Of a stretch of 64,000 nt of DNA, positions 43,096 through 52,794 are shown in pieces. The DNA is from Rhodococcus sp. 4CII. GTDB lineage: Bacteria; Actinomycetota; Actinomycetes; Mycobacteriales; Mycobacteriaceae. How positions within the stretch are numbered: position 1 is the first letter of the stretch; every line of letters starts with the position of its first letter. The stretch is taken from assembly GCF_014256275.1 (NCBI RefSeq), contig NZ_JACCFE010000004.1, positions 214,088 to 278,087 of the forward strand, read 5' to 3'. The translations under genes and the position numbers were made by a program. The notes under the pieces were generated by a model. It saw only the letters and a program-made list of their open reading frames with translations, was not told where the DNA came from and made no database searches.

Positions 43096-45011
43096 GTGGC
43101 GGATGCGGTGGACACTCTGGGCCGGCGTTTCGAGGCGATGCGTGCGCATTTGACGGAGCGGCAGCGCCGGTTGTGGCTGGGGACCGAGGCGGCACAACTC
43201 GGCCCCGGCGGGGTGGCCATCGTGGCCGCCGCGACGGGCGTGGCCGCCGACACCGTGCGCCGGGGACGCACCGAAGCCGAATCGATATCCGAAGCGCCGG
43301 TAGAACGTTCACGTAAACCCGGTGGCGGACGTAAACGCGCCGAAACGCACGAGCCCGAACTCGTGGCCGCACTCGAGGCGCTGATCGATCCCGACACGCG
43401 AGGGGACCCGGAGTCACCGCTGCGATGGACCTGTAAATCCACCCGCACACTCGCGCGCGCTTTGACCGAGAAGGGTTTTCAGGTCAGCGATTTCGTGGTC
43501 CGACGGCTGCTGAAGGAACTCGGCTACAGTCTGCAGGCCAACGCCAAGACCGCCGAGGGCGGCCAGCACCCCGACCGCGATGCCCAGTTCCGCTATCTGC
43601 ACGATCGGACCGAGGAGCACATGGCCTCGTCGGATCCGGTGATCAGCGTGGACACCAAGAAGAAAGAGCGTGCGCCACGAGGCGCCTTGTCATATTCCTA
43701 GTTCAGCTGGGAGGAATTCGGAGGAAATATTCCTGGGTCTGATGGCTTACCTGGATCCGAAAGGTGAAGGGAACCGTAGCATGCCATTGAAGCAGCGACC
43801 GTGTCCAGGTATCAGGAGCGGGGTGCTGCGGGACCCGAGCGACATGGTGAAAGCGAAACTGCCTGAACCCCAATCCCCAGAAGACGCAACTTTTCGTCCG
43901 TCGGAAATGTACCTGAAACCGGCGCCGCATCGTGTATCGGAGTCAGCTCTTATCCGATACAGCCTCCGTGGTGCGGAGCGATTCCCAATGAGGGAATTCA
44001 AGGGGATGAACGGGGCACCTAAATCGCTCTATGACGTATGGCAAGGACGAACGTGGGATCGCCTAACGGGCACGCGCCATGTGCCCTATGGCGACAGAGG
44101 CTCAGTAGTAGTCGTGGGAGTAACGCCCCACCGAGGAGGACGGGAAAGCCGTCCACAGGGCCAAGTGGGCCAGGTGATCGGATACCCGAGGGCCGGGAGG
44201 TACGCGTGATGCGAGAAGCCGAAACGGTGCTGGGTGTCCTGCAGTCACTGGAGAGCCGTGATGCTCGGAAAGCGAGCACGTCCGGTTCGGGAGGGGGTCG
44301 TCGGGTCGGGTCCAGCTGCGCTGGCACCACGCCCGACGGCCTACCTCATTGGTCGGGCCATACAAGAACGGTGGACGGGAATGGTCCCCGGCCGGGCAGC
44401 CCGAGAAGGTCAAGGTCCACGACTTCATCGATCCCGCCCTCGGCAAAGCCAACCCGTACGGCGTCTACGACGTCGCCGCCGACGCCGGATGGGTCTCGGT
44501 GGGCACCGACCACGACACCGCGGCGTTCGCGGTGTCCACCATCGGCCGCTGGTGGGACGCGGTCGGGACCGATGCCTACCCGCAGGCCGGCCGACTGCTG
44601 ATCTGCGCCGACGGCGGCGGATCGAATGGATACCGCACCCGGCAATGGAAGACCGAACTGGCCGCCCTCGCCGCGCGCACCGGGCTGACGATCACCGTCT
44701 GCCACCTGCCCCCGGGCACCAGCAAATGGAACAAAATCGAACACCGCTTGTTCTCCCACATCTCCATGAACTGGCGCGGACGCCCCCTGACCAGTCACGA
44801 AGTCATCGTCAACACCATCGCCGCCACCACCACCCGCACCGGGTTATCCGTGCGCGCCGAACTCGACACCACCGAATACCCCACCGGCATCAAGATCCCC
44901 GACCGCGACATGGCATCCCTGGCCGACACCGGAATCCTCACCCGCCACGACTTCCACGGCGAATGGAACTACACCCTCCACCCACACCCCGACACGCCCG
45001 AACCCGACTAA
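43096..45011 (+). CDS. ISAzo13-family transposase interrupted by a group II intron
   Basis: The 5' exon (43096-43669, GTG start, MADAVDTLGRRFEAMRAHLT) encodes the HTH region and the first catalytic Asp in VISVDTKKKE. The 3' exon (44350-45011) encodes LVGPYKNGGREWSP, VYDVAADAGWVSVGTDHDTA, the second catalytic Asp in LLICADGGGSNGYR, and the Glu in TSKWNKIEHRLFSHISMNWR. Joining 43669 to 44350 gives GAG-CTG-GTC (E-L-V) with no shift. The product would be ~411 residues, the family norm, so transposase production depends on intron splicing. Confidence 0.88.
43670..44349 (+). ncRNA. Group II intron without reverse transcriptase, copy B
   Basis: It begins GTGCGCCACGAGGCGCC at 43670 and ends CTACCTCAT at 44349. 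Domain V lies at 44253-44290 (GAGCCGTG ... GTCCGGTTCGG) with a TGCTCG/CGAGCA stem. Domain VI follows, with CGTCGGG pairing to CCCGACG and a candidate branch-point A at 44343. Coordinates of this copy and copy A sum to a constant (73037) and I found no difference between them over 680 nt. A 179-codon open frame inside is structural RNA, not a protein. Confidence 0.88.
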
Positions 45012-45516
45012 CTTATTTCATCGCGGACCCTTAATCCCGATGCAGATGGGTGCAGCGAAGGAGCAGACGTTCGTGCTCGAGGACGAAGTCCGTCCCGTGG
45101 TCCGCATTCCGTGCCCTCCTGCCGATCCGCCGCCGCTCCGGCGAACGACTCGCCCGGACCGGTCACCGACCGACCGACCGGCCGGTGCGGGGCTGTGCGG
45201 CGCTCCCTGGTCGACGACAATCCGGAGCGACACTCCGAGGGTGAGGACCCGCGCGAATCCTCGTCGCTACCTGACGATCCGATCATCTGGCCCGACCCCA
45301 GCCCGCTCACCGACTGGGGGGACCGAGTACTCGGCCGGCCCTCGGCCACCTGAGGGCCCCGCGGACCCGCTCGCATGTTCGAGAGTCCAACGGCTGCTCA
45401 CCGCACCCGATGTGATCGAACCGGAAACTGCCCCGCAGTGGAGGTCATTCGCCCCCTGTTGGCGGCCATCGGGGCGGACCATTATGGAGACAGGCATGAC
45501 ACTGCAGGAGGACCTC

Positions 45517-46149
45517 ATGACGCACCAAAACGACCCTCTCGCGCACGCCCAGCACACGGCGCATGAGTGGCTGAAGGTTGTCGCCGAGCGGCTCGGGACC
45601 GAGGATCGCAACTACACCTACCGGGTGCTGCGGGCATGGTTGCATCTGGTTCGCGACCGACTCACCGTGGACAGTGCGGTGCATCTGGCCGCCCAGCTGC
45701 CCGAGTTGCTGCGCGGGGTCTATTTCGAGGGCTGGGTACCGAGCAAGGTGCCCATCCGTTACGACACCACCGGGTTCACCACCCTGTTCGCCTACGAAGG
45801 TGGCATCAGCCCGGCCGACGTCCCTGCCACCGCCGGTGCAATCTCCGCCGGGCTGGGTGCGCTGTTCTCGCCCGGGCAACTCGACCATGTGTTCGCGCAG
45901 ATGCCGACCGGGCTCCGCGGCGAACTCGTGAACGGAACCCCCACTCCGGCCGCCGCGCCGCGATCCTCCGCCGAGCATCTCCGGCTGAACGCCCTCGAGG
46001 ACAGGCTGCAGGCGCTGACCGATGCGGTTTCGGCATTGGCCCATGGCCTCGAAGAACTCCCGACGGAGGAACCGGCCGGTAGCCGGGCGGCAAGGGCGGC
46101 TCAGGAAGCGCACCGAATCCTCATGGTGGCGGGCACGGCCAAGAGATAG
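45517..46149 (+). CDS. DUF2267 domain protein
   Basis: The 210-residue protein has the DUF2267 repeat units: HTAHEWLKVVAERLGTEDRN, YRVLRAWLHLVRDRLTVDSA, AAQLPELLRGVYFEGW and, near 75-125, a second ISPADVPATAGAISAGLGAL and LFSPGQLDHVFAQMPTGLR. A coiled C-terminal tail follows. The ATG at 45517 is chosen because CAGGAGG ends five bases before it; an ATG at 45496 is also possible. The family is frequent near universal stress proteins and hypoxia-type regulons in actinobacteria; no biochemical role is established. Confidence 0.82.
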   Translation: MTHQNDPLAHAQHTAHEWLKVVAERLGTEDRNYTYRVLRAWLHLVRDRLTVDSAVHLAAQLPELLRGVYFEGWVPSKVPIRYDTTGFTTLFAYEGGISPADVPATAGAISAGLGALFSPGQLDHVFAQMPTGLRGELVNGTPTPAAAPRSSAEHLRLNALEDRLQALTDAVSALAHGLEELPTEEPAGSRAARAAQEAHRILMVAGTAKR

Positions 46150-46769
46150 CCCGGCCTAATCTCGGCCTGCCGGCGAGAACCGGCGCGATGCCGAGCCCCA
46201 AGAGCAGGACCCGAGGGCGGCGGTCGGCGATCAATGCCCAGCGACCAGGAGTTTGGGACCGCGAGATGACCAGTTCGCGGTCCGAAATCGGATTCGCCCG
46301 AGGATCCCGGCTCAGACGAAGACTTCGGTGGACATGCAGAGTGCCGCACGGTCGGGAGGTGACGTTGTTCCAGCCGGCGGATGTGAGGAGACCCGCCGCC
46401 GTCTGGGTCTGGGCAACTGCGACCACGGTGCAGGACGCGCTGTCGAGTGCACTCGATGTGGCGATGACGACGATGCATCAGGAACACGGGGAAGTGGCCC
46501 ACCCGATCAACACCTCGCACACCACCACCATCTGTTCCTCAGGCTCACGCTGCGCCCCATCATGCCTGCGCCTCTGGTCCCGACGCTCGCCACACTGATC
46601 GGCCCAGGCGGGGACGACTTGCTGGTCGGACTTCGCAGTTGAGTGGGTAGCGATGAGAACAACCGCTGTTGGGCGGTACGACGATCGGTCGTGACGCCAA
46701 CTGTCTAACCACCCTTTCCGCCGAGCGGCCGCGGATGGCGGGCCCGCGAAGCGGGCACCGGCGGGATGG
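46150..46769. other. Gene-free stretch
   Basis: Overlapping frames on both strands between the DUF2267 gene and phoU show no family likeness or convincing ribosome-binding sites. The final 100 bases may hold the phoU promoter. Confidence 0.4.
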
Positions 46770-47432
46770 ATGACGATGATGCGTATGCGGATGAAGTTTC
46801 ACGAGCAGCTCGACGAGCTGACCGACCGGTTGGCGAGGATGTGTCACCTGGCGGGTGAGGCCATCGCGGTGGCCACCGAGGCCCTGGTAGGCGCCGACCT
46901 TCCGCTGGCCGAGCGGGTATTCGATCTCAACGAACAGATCGAGGAACTGCGCGTGCCGGCCGAGGAGCAGGCGATGGCGCTGCTGGCGCTGCAGGCACCG
47001 GTCGCGCGGGACCTACGCCAGGTCCTCACGGGGGTGTATCTGGTGTCGGATCTGAGCCGGATGGGTGGGCTGGCGCAACATGTGGCCGAAAGCGTGCGCC
47101 GCCGCCACCCCGAGCACGTCGCCTCCGGGGAGGCCGAACAGCTCCTCGCCCAGATGGGCCTGTCCGCGGCCGAGTCTGCCGGGGTTGCCGAACGGGTCCT
47201 CCGTACCCGAGATCCCGAGCAGGCCGCCGAACTCGCCAGACGAGACGACGAACTCGATGCCCTCAACCGTCAACTGCTCGACCTGATCCAAGACCCGGAC
47301 TGGACGGGCAACATCCCGGAGGCCGTCGACATGACCCTGCTCGCCCGCTTCTACGAACGCTTCGGCGACCACACAGTCGAGGTCGGACGGAGGGTGATCT
47401 TCCTCGTGACCGGAGAACAGCTCCCCCAGTAG
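46770..47432 (+). CDS. phoU: PhoU-family phosphate regulator
   Basis: The 220-residue protein consists of two three-helix PhoU repeats: FHEQLDELTDRLARMCHLAG and LPLAERVFDLNEQIEELRV in the first, then AELARRDDELDALNRQLLDL and TLLARFYERFGDHTVEVGRR with the metal-binding ERxxDH-type motif (here ERFGDH) in the second. PhoU proteins restrain the Pst transporter and PhoR kinase and are tied to persistence. No pst genes are next to it, so this accessory copy may have another partner. The first ATG is taken; ATGs at 46785 and 46791 would shorten it by a few residues. Confidence 0.85.
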   Translation: MTMMRMRMKFHEQLDELTDRLARMCHLAGEAIAVATEALVGADLPLAERVFDLNEQIEELRVPAEEQAMALLALQAPVARDLRQVLTGVYLVSDLSRMGGLAQHVAESVRRRHPEHVASGEAEQLLAQMGLSAAESAGVAERVLRTRDPEQAAELARRDDELDALNRQLLDLIQDPDWTGNIPEAVDMTLLARFYERFGDHTVEVGRRVIFLVTGEQLPQ

Positions 47433-48079
47433 TTTCCCGCTGACGGAAGACCCTGGCCGGTGCTGTGGCCGCGCGCGGCTGATCATCGGATGAGGTCTGT
47501 CGCCGCTCCACTCCCCGGGACCACCCGGGAGTGTGCACTTCACTTCGTTTCCCCCATCGAAGACAGGGTGCATCCGGCCCCCCGCCTCCGATGACCCCCC
47601 GTTTCGCTGGCGGGGCACCCTCTGTGACCGTCCACCAGGCTGCTGCTGACAAAACCAAGCGTGTTGCGAGAACCGCTGGTTCTCCGGAGCACAGCCGACA
47701 ACCTGGCGGCACATGTAGCCCAGATCGTGGCTGCGGTCAGCGAACCTCGGGTGCCTTCGTGACGATGATCTGGATCAGGTCGTCGAGGGCGGCGTCGTCG
47801 TCGCGCTCGACGACCCAGCGCAGCACCAGTCCGTCGAGTGCAGGCAGAGCGAAGCGTGCGACCTGGTCGACGGGGTGTGCCCGAGATGACCCCCGCCCGG
47901 TGTGCGGCCACTGAACGCGTACCCTTCGTCTCCGTCCGACTACACGGGCGAGAACGTATCCGTCGGTCCGTCGGAGTGCTGGGATCCGTTGCCGTCCGCC
48001 ACGTCTCGACACGCCAGCCGTGCAGGAGCAGCGCCCGACGGCGAGCGGAGGAACACCCGACGGGGTAAGTTCTCCGCCT
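47433..48079. other. Mostly gene-free stretch with a TetR relic
   Basis: Only the TetR-like C-terminal fragment at 47737-47900 (minus) shows protein likeness in this interval. Confidence 0.4.
47737..47900 (-). pseudogene. TetR-family regulator, C-terminal fragment
   Basis: The minus-strand frame ending at 47737 gives DQVARFALPALDGLVLRWVV followed by DDDAALDDLIQIIVTKA, a typical last-helices pattern of TetR regulators. The DNA-binding domain is absent; the upstream frame is degenerate. Confidence 0.55.
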
Positions 48080-48595
48080 GTGGGCACATCCCTCGACGAC
48101 ACCAGGGCCGAGCGCACCGCGAGTCTGGTCGGTCACCACCACCGGGTTACCGACTTCTACGAGGTCGGCCGGGACAAGGTGTGCGAGTTCGCCACGTCGT
48201 TGTGGGATCGTCACCCTGCTCATCAGAGCGACGACGCCGCCCGAGCCCTGGGCTATGACGGGGCGATCGCCCCGCTGACCTTCGGCTCCATCGTGGCCAT
48301 GATCGCCCAGCAATGCATGTTCGACGAGGTCGTGACCGGGTACGACCCGAGCGAGCTACTGCATACCGATCAACGCGTGCAGTTTCACCGGCCCATCGAG
48401 GTCGGCGACCGGCTGTACTGTGACGTGTTCTTGGACTCGTTCCGGCGGGCGGCGGGCAGCGACTTCCTCGTGATGAAGACGATCATCAGGGATCAGAACG
48501 ACGCACCGGTGCAGACGATGTGGACAACGCTGGTGGCGTACGCGCCGAAACTACCCGGGTCGGTGACCCAAGCGCGCACGACCGGGCGTAGATAG
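48080..48595 (+). CDS. FAS1/MaoC-like hydroxyacyl dehydratase (HadA/HadC type)
   Basis: The 171-residue hot-dog-fold protein starts at a GTG (VGTSLDDTRAERTASLVGHH). It has TDFYEVGRDKVCEFATSLWD, the FAS1-dehydratase loop APLTFGSIVAM, QRVQFHRPIEVGDRLYCDVF and TMWTTLVAY. Relatives form the dehydratase half of mycolic-acid FAS-II (HadA, HadC) and need a MaoC-type partner, which is absent here. The fragment at 42747 is a damaged paralogue. No clear ribosome-binding site; a leaderless or weak start is possible. Confidence 0.78.
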   Translation: MGTSLDDTRAERTASLVGHHHRVTDFYEVGRDKVCEFATSLWDRHPAHQSDDAARALGYDGAIAPLTFGSIVAMIAQQCMFDEVVTGYDPSELLHTDQRVQFHRPIEVGDRLYCDVFLDSFRRAAGSDFLVMKTIIRDQNDAPVQTMWTTLVAYAPKLPGSVTQARTTGRR

Positions 48596-48865
48596 ACCAG
48601 CCGCGTGGCTGAGTTCTGGCGCGCTCGTTCGGGTCGGTGACCTGCTTGTGCAGCTCCGCGTGTGCATGCCGTGGCGTTGTCGTATGCGGGACTGTCTTGC
48701 GACGGTTGTTGTCAGGGGGAGAGCCGACGAACAGGGTGTAACGGATCGAGGACCGGTCAGCGGATATTCGCGCACCGGTTGGGCATGAGGAATCCGGAGG
48801 GTCGTGTGTCTCGACGAGCCCGTGCCACGCGAATCCGGTGGTTTCCTGCATCTGGTCACACACCT

Positions 48866-49288
48866 TCATCGGTTGTCACCGGGACGGCGTATCAGCGTGA
48901 CGCGTCGGCCGCTCACGTATTCCATGTCGAGGATGAGGTGGTAGTCCCCGGGATGGGTCGACCACGGGACCGCGCTCTGGTCGTGGAATCTGGCCATGGT
49001 TTCCGCGAAGGACACGTATGTGGCTTTTCCCATGGCAGTCACGCTCCATCCGGTTCGGGTGATCAGATCGATGTCCCCTGCTTCGAACGCGAGGAACTCC
49101 CCGTCGAAGCGTTCGAACGTCTCGTCGTCGGTGGGGATGACGACGTCGCCCCCGATGGCGGCGAAGGTCACCGGACGCAGCGCCGGCAGCGCGTTGTCGG
49201 TGAAGACCATTCGACCGACCGGAACGGACCGCAGCAAGCGAATGCACTCGGCCACAGGGAGCGCCGAATCCGGGGCTGTCGTGGCCAT
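48866..49288 (-). CDS. Pyridoxamine 5'-phosphate oxidase-family flavin/F420-binding protein
   Basis: The 140-residue split-barrel protein has ECIRLLRSVPVGRMVFTDNA, RPVTFAAIGGDVVIPTD, EFLAFEAGDIDLITRTGWSV and GKATYVSF. These are landmarks of the small PPOX-type proteins that bind FMN or F420. The substrate is unknown. AGGAGACCCTC directly precedes the ATG at 49288. Such genes are common beside universal stress proteins in actinobacterial stress clusters, as here. Confidence 0.85.
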   Translation of the reverse strand: MATTAPDSALPVAECIRLLRSVPVGRMVFTDNALPALRPVTFAAIGGDVVIPTDDETFERFDGEFLAFEAGDIDLITRTGWSVTAMGKATYVSFAETMARFHDQSAVPWSTHPGDYHLILDMEYVSGRRVTLIRRPGDNR

Positions 49289-49885
49289 GAGGGTCTCCTC
49301 AGCTCGACTGCCCGACCACTACAAAAATCAACTCACCCCGGGGTGTTGAAACAGAGGACAAGGTCACTTCGGCAAGCCAGTTCCCGAACTGGACGATGAC
49401 CACACCCCCATGTGCTGGTACCGCCGGGGCTTTTGTGTCCGGTGTGACTCGTTCGGCACTGGATTTCCGCCGGGACACCTGTATGGGGTGTCTGCACCGC
49501 CTCGTTGCGCGGCTGACGGCTGCTTTCCCGCGCAACTCGACCTGGCGCCCGCGCTGCCGGTTGATCCTGATGCGGTCGCATCCACGGCCGGTCCGGTGCG
49601 TGTTCGGCTGTCCGGATAGCGGCGGTGGCGGTGGCCGACTCGGCGAACCGCTTTTCGTAAACCGGGCTGGCGCTTGTGCACGGCGTTCTGCGGTGATCCG
49701 GCATGGTGGGTGTCGGGTGCTGTTGTGGGTACACCACCTTCAGCGCCGTGGGCGTCGAGACCGTGCGCCGATCGAACACCGGCGGTGCCCCCGCCGCTGC
49801 GACGAGCGCGCTGGGCGCGGCGGCGGTGACCGTGGGCGACAGGAGCGGCCGGCTTCCCATGGTCGCCGGTGGTGAGGAGGAGCAG
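49289..49885. other. Intergenic stretch between PPOX and universal stress protein genes
   Basis: The two neighbouring genes are divergent, so their promoters should lie in these ~600 bases. No ORF with family likeness was found and no DosR-type box (GGGACT...AGTCCC) was seen. Confidence 0.4.
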
Positions 49886-50437
49886 ATGATCAAAAAGAAG
49901 CCCCCCGACCGGGAAGGCGTGCGGGACTGGCGGAAACCGGTGCGCGTGGACGGGCCCGCGGCCGCGACCGAGCCGGTGTGCCATCTGGTGGTGGGGTTCG
50001 ACCGGTATCCCGCCAGCCATCAGGCGCTGTCCTTCGCCATGGGCCTCGCGGTCCCGCTCCACGCGTATCTGCATGTCGCCCACGTCGTCGACCTCGACGA
50101 TTTTCCGGTCGAACCGGACCGCGACGATTGGGAACGGCGGATCGTCGAGACGGTCGAGCGGGAACGCACCGAGGCGTGCACCATGCTCGCAGCACTGCCC
50201 GGGAACTGGAGCTACTACTCCCACGAGGGCAACCCGGCGCACCTGTTGGCGACGATCGCCGACGCGAATGACGCCCTGATGATCATCATCGGCAGCGCAC
50301 GGGGAGGGCTGGTGTCCGTCCTCGAGCGGGCGTTGGGGGAGTCGGTGTCCTCGCACCTGGTCCACCACGGCCGCCGTCCCGTGGTCCTGGTCCCCGAAAC
50401 ACGCGTCGACGCCGCGCCACCGGCGGCCGGGCCTTGA
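49886..50437 (+). CDS. Universal stress protein (UspA family)
   Basis: The 183-residue protein has a 30-residue basic N-terminal extension and one Usp domain: HLVVGFDRYPASHQALSFAM at about 32-51, YLHVAHVVDLDDFPVEPDRD, and IIIGSARGGLVSVLERALGE, where the Gly-rich loop that binds the nucleotide phosphate (G-x-x-x-G) is recognisable, ending RPVVLVPETR. GAGGAGGAGCAG gives a strong ribosome-binding site for the ATG at 49886. Such proteins help survival under hypoxia or nutrient stress. Confidence 0.88.
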   Translation: MIKKKPPDREGVRDWRKPVRVDGPAAATEPVCHLVVGFDRYPASHQALSFAMGLAVPLHAYLHVAHVVDLDDFPVEPDRDDWERRIVETVERERTEACTMLAALPGNWSYYSHEGNPAHLLATIADANDALMIIIGSARGGLVSVLERALGESVSSHLVHHGRRPVVLVPETRVDAAPPAAGP

Positions 50438-51208
50438 GTGAGATGCCACAGGCAGTTCCGGGCACCCGCACCGACCACCGGACAACGCCGCGAGTCCGTG
50501 ATTCACCCGCGATCGGATCGACGTCGCCCCGCTGCGGGGCCGGGAGGGAGGGGCCAGCCGCGGGCGAGGCGGCATACGGCGCCGCGGAGGGTGTTGGTCT
50601 CCGCGGCCGCCCGCATCACCGGCAATCGGTCGAAGCCCGCTGATACGCGAAGCTGCACCGGCTCATGGCGTTTCGTCATCATTCGGACCTAGCGCCGATC
50701 GTGCGCCGGCGCGCCGGTGGGGAGTGGTCCTCGACGACGGCCGCCTCGTTTTCGTCGACGACCCGGACATCGATCGGCAGGTCGACTCGGAGGCCGCCCG
50801 CCGCCGGTAGCGAAACCCGGCCGCGAGCCGGCGACAACGATCCATACGGACCGGAGGATTGTCATCTTCTCCGCCGTGTTCCGGAGAATTGCCGCGATGG
50901 CGCCGGCGGCTCCGCCGCGAATCGGGGTGGCGGCGCCGATGGGCGTGCTCGTCGGGCATTACCAACGGCAGCATCGTGTGGTGATGTGGCACCGCGGTCG
51001 GTGCGGCTTCCGACTGCGGTGGCCGCGGTCCGCTCGTGAATTTGAGATCGCGGTATTCGGAAAGCCTGTGACGGTGTGATTCAGGGACTTGGCCCGGTAG
51101 GTCGCAGCGACTGCCGTGCGGTTGTCTGTTCCTGGTGTTCCCCGGTGCGCGCGTGGAAGGCTTGCGGTGGCGGGTGGTCGGTGCCGGCCGCCGGGGTAGG
51201 AGGTCACG
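50438..51208. other. Gene-free stretch
   Basis: The ~770 bases hold no frame with recognisable protein character. AGGAGG near 51198 serves the next gene. Confidence 0.4.
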
Positions 51209-52396
51209 ATGGCATCCGTTCTGTCGAAGAACGCACTCGATGCACTCTGTGACACTCGGATTGAGAACACGCCCACGATCGGGGTGGAGGAGGAGTTCGT
51301 TCTCGTCGATCCGGTCACCGGCCGGCCGGATCTGGTCGGCACGACGGTGGCGGCGGCCGCCGCGGCCGTGGGCATCGATCTGCAACTGGAGCTGTCGAAG
51401 TGTCAGGTCGAAACCTGCACACCGGTCTGTGCGGGTGTGCCGGCGTTGCGTCGGGAACTGGGCAGGTCCCGGTTCGTGGCGGCGGAGGCGGCGGCGCGAT
51501 CCGGGTCCCGGCTGCTGGCCGTGGGGGTCCCGCTGTGGTGTCCGCCGGCCGGGTCGGTGACCGACACGCCCCGGTATCAGCGGATGGCTCAGCGGTTCGG
51601 GGTGTTGGCCGAGCAGGTGATCTGTGGGTGCCACGTCCATGTCTGCGTGCCCGACCGGGAGGTCGCGGTGCAGGTCAGTAATCATCTGCGGCCGTGGTTG
51701 CCGACCCTGTTGGCGTTGACCGCGAACTCCCCGATCACCGGCGGCGCCGACACCGGGCACGCCAGTTGGCGGCACCTGCTGTGGGCGCGGTGGCCGAGCG
51801 CGGGACCACCCCCGTATTTTCGGTCGGCCCACCACTACGACGAGGTGGTGGCGATGCTGTGCGAGAGCGGCAGCATCCTCGACACGGCGATGGTCTACTG
51901 GGATGTGCGGTTGTCCGCGCATCTGCCCACGGTCGAGATCCGTATCAGCGACGTGCCCGCCACGGTCGGGGAAACGGTGCTGCTGGCCACGTTGATCCGG
52001 GCGCTGGTCACCACCGCCCTGGGTGCGGTGGCCGTCGGCCGCCCCGCGGACCCGATCGGCCGGGACCAGTTGCGGGCGGCGTGCTGGCGGGCGGCACGGG
52101 ACGGCCTCGCGGGTTCGGGACTCGACCCCGGCACGCGGCGCCTGGTTCCGGCCACCCAACTCGTGGGTCAGCTGCTCATCCACGTCCGGCCGTGTCTGGA
52201 GGAATCCGGTGACTACGAACACACGCGTACGGCGGTGGCGGCGGTCCTGGCCGCCGGCAACGGTGCCGTCCGGCAGCGCCGCGCCCTGCGTACCGGGGGC
52301 CTGACCGGCGTCACCGAGATGGCCGCGCGCTGGACAACCGAGGGGTGCGGATCCACCGACCGCGACAACCGCGACCACCACGCGGTCGACCGATGA
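51209..52396 (+). CDS. Carboxylate-amine ligase, GCS2 family (YbdK-type glutamate-cysteine ligase)
   Basis: The 395-residue ATP-dependent ligase has the GCS2 signatures: TIGVEEEFVLVDPVTGRPDL at about 23-42, QLELSKCQVETCTPVCAGV, ICGCHVHVCVPD, YFRSAHHYDEVVAMLCESG and THLPTVEIRISDVPAT-like AHLPTVEIRISDVPATVGET. YbdK relatives have weak glutamate-cysteine ligase activity in vitro; in mycolic-acid bacteria, which use mycothiol, the true role is unclear. AGGAGG at 51199-51204 supports the ATG. Its stop overlaps the next small ORF. Confidence 0.88.
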   Translation: MASVLSKNALDALCDTRIENTPTIGVEEEFVLVDPVTGRPDLVGTTVAAAAAAVGIDLQLELSKCQVETCTPVCAGVPALRRELGRSRFVAAEAAARSGSRLLAVGVPLWCPPAGSVTDTPRYQRMAQRFGVLAEQVICGCHVHVCVPDREVAVQVSNHLRPWLPTLLALTANSPITGGADTGHASWRHLLWARWPSAGPPPYFRSAHHYDEVVAMLCESGSILDTAMVYWDVRLSAHLPTVEIRISDVPATVGETVLLATLIRALVTTALGAVAVGRPADPIGRDQLRAACWRAARDGLAGSGLDPGTRRLVPATQLVGQLLIHVRPCLEESGDYEHTRTAVAAVLAAGNGAVRQRRALRTGGLTGVTEMAARWTTEGCGSTDRDNRDHHAVDR

Positions 52397-52572
52397 GAAC
52401 GGAGATTCCGCCGGAATCAGGGAAGCCCCGTGGAGACGAGGTGCTGGAGAAGACGAAACGTGACCCACGATTTCGCAGGGTGACTGGCGTATGGGCGAAG
52501 ATGCGACCCGACTGGATCGAACTGCTCTCCGACAATGAAACCCCGGAGTTGGCGGCGGTCGTGGGCGCGTGA
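52393..52572 (+). CDS. Small protein translationally coupled to the GCS2 gene
   Basis: Its ATG overlaps the GCS2 stop (ATGA at 52393-52396). The 59 residues, MRTEIPPESGKPRGDEVLEK then DPRFRRVTGVWAKMRPDWIE, are charged and soluble, with no family recognised. The coupled start is the main argument for its reality. Confidence 0.45.
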   Translation: MRTEIPPESGKPRGDEVLEKTKRDPRFRRVTGVWAKMRPDWIELLSDNETPELAAVVGA

Positions 52573-52794
52573 GCCAACTTCCGATGGCCGAGCGCACGAT
52601 GACTGCAAAGGACCTGGGCGAGATCAGCGAAAACGAGCTCGACGCCTACACCTCCGGTTGCCACTCGACGCCCTCTCCAGCGGCGTCCGGCTGGGCGTCG
52701 ACCTCAACGCGATTCCCGCACCGGGAATTCGAAGTTAGTAGCGAGTATCCCCGTTGGTGGGAGGTCGTGGTGGGCTGTCGGGAACAGACGAATG

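Larger units (their letters stand above)
43041..45031 (+). mobile_element. ISAzo13-family element, copy B, carrying a group II intron
   Basis: Imperfect inverted repeats bound it: AGAGATCGCGATGAATTAAC at 43041-43060 and the complement of AGGGTCCGCGATGAAATAAG at 45012-45031. The transposase gene is complete once the 680-nt intron is removed. The termini differ from copy A's, so the two elements are different members of the family. Confidence 0.75.

Noticed and set aside
43670..44209. A 179-codon open frame inside each group II intron (also 28828-29367)
   Set aside because: It has no ribosome-binding site, no similarity to reverse transcriptase or maturase, starts inside the 5' splice region and overlaps the ribozyme domains I-III. 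Its conservation follows from the RNA being identical in both copies.
46188..46642. Plus-strand frames between the DUF2267 gene and phoU
   Set aside because: Two overlapping frames of similar length, no ribosome-binding site, no family likeness; not supported as genes.
45450..49900. DosR-type boxes ahead of the stress genes
   Set aside because: No GGGACT-spacer-AGTCCC palindrome was found in the upstream regions read, so a DosR link was not claimed.
50663..52597. A 644-codon minus-strand frame across the GCS2 ligase
   Set aside because: Low-complexity Arg/Pro-rich shadow of the real plus-strand gene, which has all GCS2 motifs.
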